Under the pieces are notes generated by a model. It did no database searches. It was given only the letters and a program-made list of their open reading frames with translations, and was not told the DNA's origin. A program made the translations under genes and the position numbers. 64,000 bases of DNA from Arthrobotrys musiformis. Taxonomy: Eukaryota; Ascomycota; Orbiliomycetes; Orbiliales; Orbiliaceae. Shown here in pieces: positions 56,250 to 64,000 of the stretch (positions are counted from its first letter, which is position 1; each line of letters starts with the position of its first letter). The stretch lies in the NCBI GenBank assembly GCA_036971715.1, contig JAVHJL010000001.1:2108001-2172000 (forward strand), given 5' to 3'.

Positions 56250-59029
56250 TTTGACCCAAAATAATATTTTATCGTAATATTATATTAATGTTTCGAAAGG
56301 ATATGCAAGAGGATGGAATGGGTATTCCTCTCTTTTGGGGCTGCAAATGTCCGTGGCGGCGCGGGGATTGCAAAAAAAAAAGACGCTTGTTCGGGATTCG
56401 GAAAGGCCTCCCAAGAGATCTTGCAGCAGCTGCAGGCAAGCAAGAGTGACGTTTTTCTTATATTCGGTTCGAATTAAGAACTACGATTGAATATAAATCG
56501 TGAAGTCGTGGACGTGGTGGAAAGAGAGGGAGAATTCGAAGGACGTCGTCGTCTAGAGAAGTCGCAGAAGGCGCGATTTGGAGGTTAGTACTCTGTCGTT
56601 GGGGCAGCAGGAAGCAGCCGAAAGTGGGAAGGCTGGGTCGGTTGCTAGCTGACGTTCTTCGGCGCAGCGAATCAACGGCGACAGCGACTTCACGCTGATA
56701 ACGTACCTGCAATCGATGCACCAGCAGTGCAGTCTCAGAGAGCCTATGAAGGGATGAGTATACTACAACAAGCAATGGGGAGGAATATATGGAAGCTCGA
56801 TGATGCGATGCGACGAGTATATACCTATCTTATACCCTTCCTATGATATGATACACTGGTGGTAATCGATATGTCGAAGACGGAGAGAATCCAAAGGTGG
56901 AGAGATGTATCATGCACGAATGCTGTGGAAGCCAGGAACGGAACAGTGCAGACTTAATATGACCTCGACAGCTGCCCTGCGTCACCTGGTTTGTTTTCCC
57001 ATACTACGTACCACTAATAACTACCGTCCATACACACTACACAGTACTATGCCGCTCCAATAGCAATGGAGTCAGCTGCGACGTCGCTGTTTGAATTCGA
57101 AGCGCTGGCTGCTTTTTCCCGCGAACATGGGCCATCACCTCGTTGGCCAGGCAATGGCTCCGTAACTGCTTCGCTCTTGCTCCCGAAAACTGAACTCTTG
57201 GCGTGTCAAACACGTTGTGTGGTGTGGTTGCGTGGTGGTGGAAAAGTGGTGTTGTGGCACGGCCACATGGACACAACCTGAGCGGTCAGATGTGTCTGTC
57301 ATGCCTCCCCATATTCTGTATTATCAATTTTTATCATTTTTTGAACATTCTATATTGATGGAAAGAGGAGGATTGGATAAGAGACATGGGGACGGGTTCC
57401 GACCTGCGGTAGATACTAACTCTGGAGTCGCTGGAAGGTGATGGTGTCTGTAGATATCTGGTCAGCTACAGTGTTCCTGAAGATCCAACCCGCCAGTAAA
57501 CATTCACAGAGGCTGCACGACTTCAGAACTCATTCGTTACTCTGACTTTGGGAGGCCAAAGTACAACTGATACTACCATTATAAGGCGATTGTCTGTATC
57601 TATCAACAATACATGCGTTCTGTCAGTTCAGTCGGGCATCGACCCACTAGCCACTTTAGTGTGGCTGTGGTGGCTGGTGATACCATCAATCCGCGATGGC
57701 CATTCCGCGAACCTCATCCACAGCACTCAATTCTCAACAAAACCGCTTGATTCTAGCACCAATCGACTCGCCAGAAAATTCTATGCTGACTTGTACCAGC
57801 TGTGAAAGCCAGTCAGTTCTCGTCGTGAAAAAGGTCACATGATCATGCTTCTCTCAAAGCCTCGAGATCTGCACCGCTCTGTGTGAGCCTGTGCGACACG
57901 GCGTTACACAACCACAAAGATCGACGAAGGACCTCAGACTACAGCGACAGCTTGGTATTTACAGAAAACCCTCAGATGCAAGCCCATAACTATTAAAACG
58001 AACAAGCTGACATAACGGATTACTTCTCCGCAACCCCCCAGCTGACAAGAGCTCTTTTTCTTGTGTCTGTCGTGTCTCTGCAGGCCAAGCAATTTTTCCC
58101 GATTATTAATCCCCCAGCCGTTCGGTCCAACCGTCTTGTCGTGCAAGTGGAGCCGAGGCTTGTGCGTACCCTCACAAAGTCCGCGGATCCATTTCTTCAA
58201 TTTTTTGAATATCGGATTCGGGAAACCTTCGTCTCCGTGGGATTATCCAAAAGATAATAGAAGGGGTTCTAGATCTTCTAGAATTACTCATTCGGAATAT
58301 CCAGGACCCAGAAAATATCGGTGCCGATGGAGAATTCTAAGCCTCAATTTCACATTTATGCTGTGGAACCCATTAAACACCGAGGATGCCCGTGAACTAC
58401 CACAGAATTTACTGCAGTACGAAGCATCTTCGCCAAAGAATTCCCCCGTCGGACCCCTGCTAGCGTCTGTAAGCGACGGACTTTACATCCTTTGGCAAAC
58501 AAAACGTCATTCAAAACGGTCGGATCGCATACAAACATTGCAGAAATCTCCACCGACGGCTCGACCGGGAAATGCGGCTTTTGTGAATGCATATTTCGTG
58601 ATTACTCCTCTTTCCTGATACTTCCAATCTCGAATTGGTGCCTATGATTGGGGCTTCTATTGTCGATAGGGAGATTGCATTATCAACCGGACCGGGCTAG
58701 GTAGGTTGAACTTGTTGGAACTCGTTGGAATTGGGAAGGAAGTATAAAAATACCGGGATCGAACTTCAGTGGACTCAAATGCTTCAGTTTTTTATACAAC
58801 ATCAACAAGTTCAATACAAATACCTCTTTCTATAAAGACATCCAACATTAACTTGAATTCTTTACTTTATCAATTCACGATTATATCAATCACCAATTAC
58901 TCAAAGCCCACCCACCATACGCATTTCATAACACACGTGCACGCAGTTTCACAACCATATATACCACACCAATCACCTTCAAATATACCCCTCCACCTTA
59001 CAGCATAAACCCCCATATCCAAAAAAAAA
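56250..59029. other. Intergenic, no confident gene
   Basis: 2.8 kb. A plus-strand frame of 185 codons (58061-58618) lacks a recognisable feature. In another frame near 58500-58640 a Cys-containing stretch (STGKCGFCECIFRDYSSF) is present but cannot be attached to a start. TATAAAA at 58743-58749 lies about 285 nt upstream of the next gene and may serve it. Confidence 0.4.
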
Positions 59030-59925
59030 ATGTCGTCCAAACTCTGGGGCTCCGACCCATCCAAAACTGCCGTCATCAGACAAGTCACCGACGCAATAAC
59101 CACAGTCTCGGTCCCCTTCCTCCGTGTCGGCCTCCTCAAATTCGGCGGTAGAGCCACAATCAGTGCGTACCCCTCACTCCCACAATATAAAAAAAAGGAA
59201 ACCCCCACTAACATATATATCGAATATTAGCAAAACTCTCATCCGGCGGCCTAGTCGTCTTCTCCCCAACAGTCCTAACCGAAGAGGTCGCCTCAACCGT
59301 CACCTCCCTCGGCGGGCAAGTCTCCTACATCGTCGCCCCGGACATCGAGCACCACCTCAACATCGGCCCCTGGAAAGCAGCCTACCCTTCCGCCCGCGTG
59401 ATCGGCCCCACAGTCCTCTACCAAAAACGTCAAAAGCAAAACAACGAAGACGTCCCCTTCGACTTCTCCTACAATGCCGAAAATAAATCCTCACTAGCCT
59501 TACCGGAGGACTTCACCCGCGATTTCGAAATCGAGTATTGGGATGGACATATGAGCCATGAAATCGCCCTGTTGCATAAACCATCCGGCACGCTCATCGA
59601 GGCGGATTTAATCTTCAACCTCCCGGCTAAAGAGCAATTCTCAAAAACCGGCATAGATGCGAACGCCGGTTTCTGGACCAAGGTGTCCATGCATCTATTC
59701 ACCTCCCTCGCGGGTAAAAGTCAGCAGAGGTTTTTGTGGTACGGAGCAAGCAGCAAAGGTCGCGAGAAGTTCAATAAGAGCGCCAAGGTGACAGATGGTT
59801 GGGAGTTTGATAGGATTATTCCTTGTCATGGGGATGTTATTGAGACCGGTGGGAAGGCGACGTTTAGGAGGTTGTTCGCGTGGCATCTTGCTGCTGCTGA
59901 GGCGGATGCGAAGAAGGCCAAATAA
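59030..59925 (+). CDS. DUF4336 / metallo-beta-lactamase-like protein
   Basis: Model: exon 1 59030-59162, exon 2 59231-59925, one 68-nt intron with frame kept; 275 aa. The protein begins with a conserved block (PFLRVGLLKFGGRATI, then KLSSGGLVVFSPT, split by the intron). Putative metal or active-site elements follow the degenerate MBL order: APDIEHHLNIGPWKAAYP, GHMSHEIALLHKPSGTLIEAD with LIFNLP, and DRIIPCHGDVIETGG. This is the pattern of DUF4336 proteins, which belong to the metallo-beta-lactamase fold but lack the full HxHxDH motif, so catalytic activity is uncertain. No signal peptide, therefore probably cytosolic. Confidence 0.82.
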
Positions 59926-62900
59926 TCTACTACACAAGTAGTCACTTTGTAATTAGTTTGTGAATACGGGATTGTAACTATTCGCGAAGGAAATTGGGGA
60001 TATCTGGGTTCTTGCTTTCTCCTTCTGTCTATCATTTCTGGAGTTTCTTTTCGGGCGGAGGGGAGTCATTGAAATCGTTTCTTGCTGCAAAATAATGTAA
60101 TTAACTCGCCTTTCACAATATGATCTCTTCGTTCAGAATCTACAAAATTTAAAAAGAAAGAACGTGGAAGAATTCGGAAGTGCGTCGTGTGCATCATTTC
60201 TATCCGCTTCTAACCTAAAGGCATTGATCTGATAGTCGCCCCGGGACCCCATTCTCGCAAATATTTACCTTTCCAGAATACGTAGAATATCATGATACGC
60301 CACTGACAATGCCTCAACTTAAGCAATCACATGTACTCGAGAGTATCTACACTCTACCGCCCCAAAAAGTAAATAAACCGGAGTCCGGCATGATCCTCGT
60401 GGAACCACTCGCTATAGCAATTCATGCATCGGCGGGAACTGCTCGCGTGGCCTTTTCCCACCATTTTTTTCGCCACGGAAGATACTACACTGAATCCACC
60501 GGACTGGATCTGGAATCGATTCACACAGTAACGATGGAATAGATCGAAACCCCACTTATTCGCGTGCCAAAAGGTTCCAAGAATCTTGACACCCTCTTTC
60601 AAGTAATAATACACCCAGCACCAGGCTTCCCGTGGCAAAATCACGCAAAAACCCAGCCGGGGGCGTTCCAGGCCGCCAACCCACCGAAACAACCAACAAG
60701 CGAGAAAAGAACGTCTACCTACCGGCTCTAACCTTAAACAACTAACTCCCCTTCCCCAGATTTTCTTTTCTGAGGCGTGAACTACGGAGTACAGGAGCTT
60801 AAGGTTAAACATACAGTATGCCTAATAACCCCCCTTCGTCCAATCGTATGTTTCCATGCATATATATAGATTTTTGTGCTTTAAGCTCGAAGGAGTAACA
60901 ATTCCGTACAAGGCAACTGATCTCGTGCGCACAAAAAATTTCTCGTATCAACATGTAAAACCAGCGAAGCAAAAAAAAGGAAATTCAATGCAATATAACC
61001 CAAACCCAAACCCAAACTAAATTTTAAGTCGTGGAGGCATACGAAATATGCAATATGCAAATATCTCACACGGTAGACTTGTAACTTGCGTACCTTCCTC
61101 ATTCGTGATGTTCTAACGGTACCTAGTTCGACACTCCTTGGCCACCCTGGCTACGCTCCTTGGCCCGGGTTTTCAACTTTTTTCATGCTGTGCATACATA
61201 ACTTTATTCGAAAGCCGAGTCAACTCGTAGGCGAAAAACAGATAGTCAGTAAGGATATCTAGGATTCCCCAGATGTCTAACTGAACGCCTACGCTAGCCC
61301 ACGAAATCCATTGGGGTATTACATAAAAAAAATCTCAACGGTGAAGTCACGAACTGTGGCGCCTTGGGCACATGTTGCGTGGTCTGCTTGTGTTGTGATC
61401 GTGTAAACGTATAATTCCGACAACCGGTTTCCCGTCGCCTTCGGACTTTTTTGAACAATTTGGATTTATATTTTTCTCTCTCCCAAACCACCGGTTCCTA
61501 GGAAATGGAGCAATTCCGGGTTCCGAAATCCGCCCGTGACGAAAGAATTTTAAAGTAACGAGGCTCGTGAGTGTCAATAGAATAGAAGTGATATAACGTT
61601 ATTTGGTGTTACAACCGACTTCACCCGTAAAGAAACCATATCACTGCATTTCTTGGGAGCTAGGTAACCAACTTTCGGCCTCACTCGGACGAGAACCTCA
61701 CATCACCATTTACAATCCAGCCTCAGCTTTCAAAGAGAGGGGAAAAGTATATCAGGTGATATATATTTCCCACTACCAATAACGATTAACAATTGTCATC
61801 CTATTATCCACAAGCCACAAATGGCGTCGAGGCGTAGACTAGTGCTAGTGCTATGTATACCATCACAAGTTCAAAAAAGATCTCGCGGATGGCCTCGATG
61901 CACAGACCCAACTCGACTACACATACACATCCGGAAACCCCGACGGAAAATAAAAATGCAATATGGTATTTGCCACTGTTGTAACGGTTAGGTAATATCA
62001 AGGTCTCATTTGTGGGGTCCACTTCGTCAAAAACTCCTCATCAATATCAATAACGATCTCCACAAACGAGGGGGGGTCGTTGAGGATTATACGAGTGGAC
62101 ACAGATATAAAACCGGTTATGAGAGGGGAGGGGGCTGGAACTTGAAGCCGAGATAATCAAAAAATCCCGTATCGTATCTCACGATCTCAAAATCGTATCA
62201 AGTGATAGTCGGTAGTTAAGTTCACTTCGATACGAAACATACTGCAGATAGTCATCTCGCATGCGTTCTCCACATACGTATATCTGCAACTTGTAATCAA
62301 AGAAGAGTGTATCGCATCTCGCCGGTTGTATAGCTTCGTATACCTCTTTCTCCATATTAATTGCGTAATAACAAATATCGAGATTCGTCCATAGACAATG
62401 GTGGACCACCCACCCTCGCTCGGATGGCTGGTAAAACCTTAACCACGCGGAAGCCATGAGGTGTAATGCATGCGCACATCGACGGTAGTCCCGCCCCATC
62501 TACACCCTCCTCCTCGCTATCTTGATCTCCCTCTTTTGCCTTTCAGCAGGTTTTATGCTGCTAAGCCGCATGAATGTCCCGTTTAGGAATTCAAGGCCGT
62601 TTTTGACTTATTGCGAAGTCTTGATACGAAAGTTGATTGATTATCAAAAGAGAATAGCGAGGGAGGAACACTACCGCTATCAACATCCTAGCGTTAGCCC
62701 GAAGGCTACCCTTGGAATGCTTGATAAACTGACAACTGGGCGCGCTTGGCGGCTTGGTCTGCAGCGCGACATAGATACCGTCCGATACGTCCATGGATAT
62801 CATTTGCCCATATGTATGTATTACACGATGTGGCTGACCTTTTCTCGAACTCCGAGTCTAACCTTTTCGTGAGATCCCTCAGCTTTTCGTTAGTGGAAAG

Positions 62901-64000
62901 CACCTTAAATCTTTCTTTGGTTCTGCCTGTGCGCCCAGCGATTGTGTTCTGGATGCCTAAACAATTTAGTGGGGAATTTGGCGACAGGCGGGTAGTCCGG
63001 ACCCCACTGCAGATGGGTTGATCCATGTTTTCCCTTCTGATCGTGGGATTCTAGCTTTTTCTTTTCTTTTCCTTTTTGAATTCGATTCCTGTTTTCTTTT
63101 TTTCCCCTGTCTGCGAAAACAGTGTTATCCTAACGTGACATTGCGGCGTCTGCCTATACTTGGTAGTTAACCTTTTCCCACGATAATTGGTTCCTGAGTG
63201 TTTTTCTGGTCAGTTGTTCCATATTTCCAACAACGCAGATTTCCTTTGAGGCCGCCTTGTTGGATTTTTGAAACCATTGTTCGCCAGGAAAATTTTTTCT
63301 CCTCACTTTTTGACGCCGCATGACGGAAATTTCGATGACTGTCGTGAGTCGACACAAACAACAATCCTTTCGCAAATTCAAAGATAAGGGGAAGGGAGGA
63401 AAAGTGGGAAAGAGGTTAAAGCACCTACAAGATGAGGTACATGTACATGTACCTCGTATCACGTCGGGCTGCCTCAGAAGCCCCGTCCAAGCCATCGATG
63501 TGCACAGGTACATCCAAAAAGCTTCAATCACCATGGTTCAGCAGAAACGACCTACCTGCTTGATCTCTTGGCGGCATGCCAGGGAGTCCTGGCATCGCTT
63601 CTCGGCACCTCGGCAGACAAGCGACGGACCATAAAAAGCACCCTGCGCTTAAAGAAAACACCAAGAGTTTCTTCCAAGCACTTGGTATTCGGAGCCTAAA
63701 AGCCTGATGACGTTCCGTTCGAGTTTTAGCACCGAAGGCAAAGGCTTGCGGATCTTCTCGCTGGGCCAAATGGACACAAGACCCTTTTTTCTTTTCGAAG
63801 AATACGAATTGTTCAACTGGGAAAGGTTCGCATGGTTCACATGAAACCCCCCTTGTATCCGACTGAACTTTGACAGACATGTGGCATTTTTTGGGGAAGG
63901 CGACGTGCGAAATAGCGGGCGTATTTGCTTCCCAATCTGGGCGTTTTTTGTGGTTCATTGGGTTTCCTCCAATCGGAATGGCGAGGTTTCGAATTAAACC
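59926..64000. other. Right-hand 4 kb without a confident gene
   Basis: No recognisable family is found here. The best candidates are two minus-strand frames: 63026-62706 (MDQPICSGVRTTRL.., helix-rich, EKLRDLTKRLDSEFEKRS) and 62499-62179 (106 aa), which might be parts of one orphan gene. A 144-codon minus frame at 63958-63524 has one hydrophobic segment (KLLVFSLSAGCFLWSVACL). None has enough support to be called. Confidence 0.35.
62706..63026 (-). CDS. Possible first exon of an orphan gene
   Basis: An ATG-initiated frame with amphipathic, charged helical sequence (KVLSTNEKLRDLTKRLDSEF) and ending AQLSVYQAFQG before a GTAGCC that could be a weak donor. No homology recognised and no joined downstream exon proven; the frame at 62499-62179 is a possible continuation. 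Chance frame is a fair alternative. Confidence 0.22.
   Translation of the reverse strand: MDQPICSGVRTTRLSPNSPLNCLGIQNTIAGRTGRTKERFKVLSTNEKLRDLTKRLDSEFEKRSATSCNTYIWANDIHGRIGRYLCRAADQAAKRAQLSVYQAFQG

Noticed and set aside
58061..58618. 185-codon plus-strand frame
   Set aside because: No recognisable domain, unusual composition and no clear start context.
1..64000. CRISPR arrays, insertion sequences, intact retroelements or operons
   Set aside because: No spaced direct repeats, reverse transcriptase or transposase motifs, or long terminal repeats were seen; gene structure is eukaryotic with introns.

Overview
This is a 64 kb window of a filamentous ascomycete (Pezizomycotina) nuclear genome. 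The evidence is the many short spliceosomal introns (about 50-110 nt, GT..AG with CTAAC/CTGAT-like branch sites and one probable GC..AG intron), the gene spacing, and the families present: a TOK-type potassium channel, fungal fucose lectin, Hnt3/aprataxin, Apa2-type phosphorylase, berberine-bridge-like oxidase and secreted subtilases. A Leotiomycetes-like fungus is my guess only. Nothing prokaryotic, viral or organellar was recognised, and no rRNA, tRNA, CRISPR array or intact transposon was seen. All exon models were built by hand from splice motifs and reading-frame continuity.

Layout. (1) 0-18 kb is dense and housekeeping-like: aprataxin-like Hnt3 (-), a Q-rich Hsp70-like ATPase (+), a coiled-coil protein (+), an alpha/beta hydrolase (+), a repetitive Gly/Asp/Arg-rich protein (-), Ap4A phosphorylase (-like, +), a two-pore K+ channel (-) and a FucP-type sugar transporter (-). 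(2) 18-22 kb is empty as far as I can tell. (3) 22-43 kb is gene-sparse, looks AT-rich and accessory: a type II membrane glycosyltransferase-like protein (-), an orphan putative secreted protein (-), a secreted FAD-dependent BBE-like oxidase (+), an orphan protein (-), an apparently active subtilase (-) and, head-to-head with it, a giant subtilase-like protein whose whole catalytic tetrad has been replaced (+). (4) 44-51 kb holds a PPxY membrane protein (-), a two-HKD phospholipase D-like protein (-), a gene remnant and a fucose-specific lectin (-). (5) 53-60 kb has a second PY-motif membrane protein (-), a MARVEL-like four-helix membrane protein (-) and a DUF4336/metallo-beta-lactamase-like protein (+). 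(6) 60-64 kb has no confident gene.

The most unusual feature is the divergent subtilase pair at 34.3-42.8 kb. One member keeps Asp/His/Asn/Ser. The other keeps the fold motifs but shows Cys, Ala, a Gly-Gly-Ser segment and Ala at those positions, and carries long Ser/Thr-rich and Cys-containing C-terminal extensions. It is a candidate secreted pseudoprotease in an accessory block.
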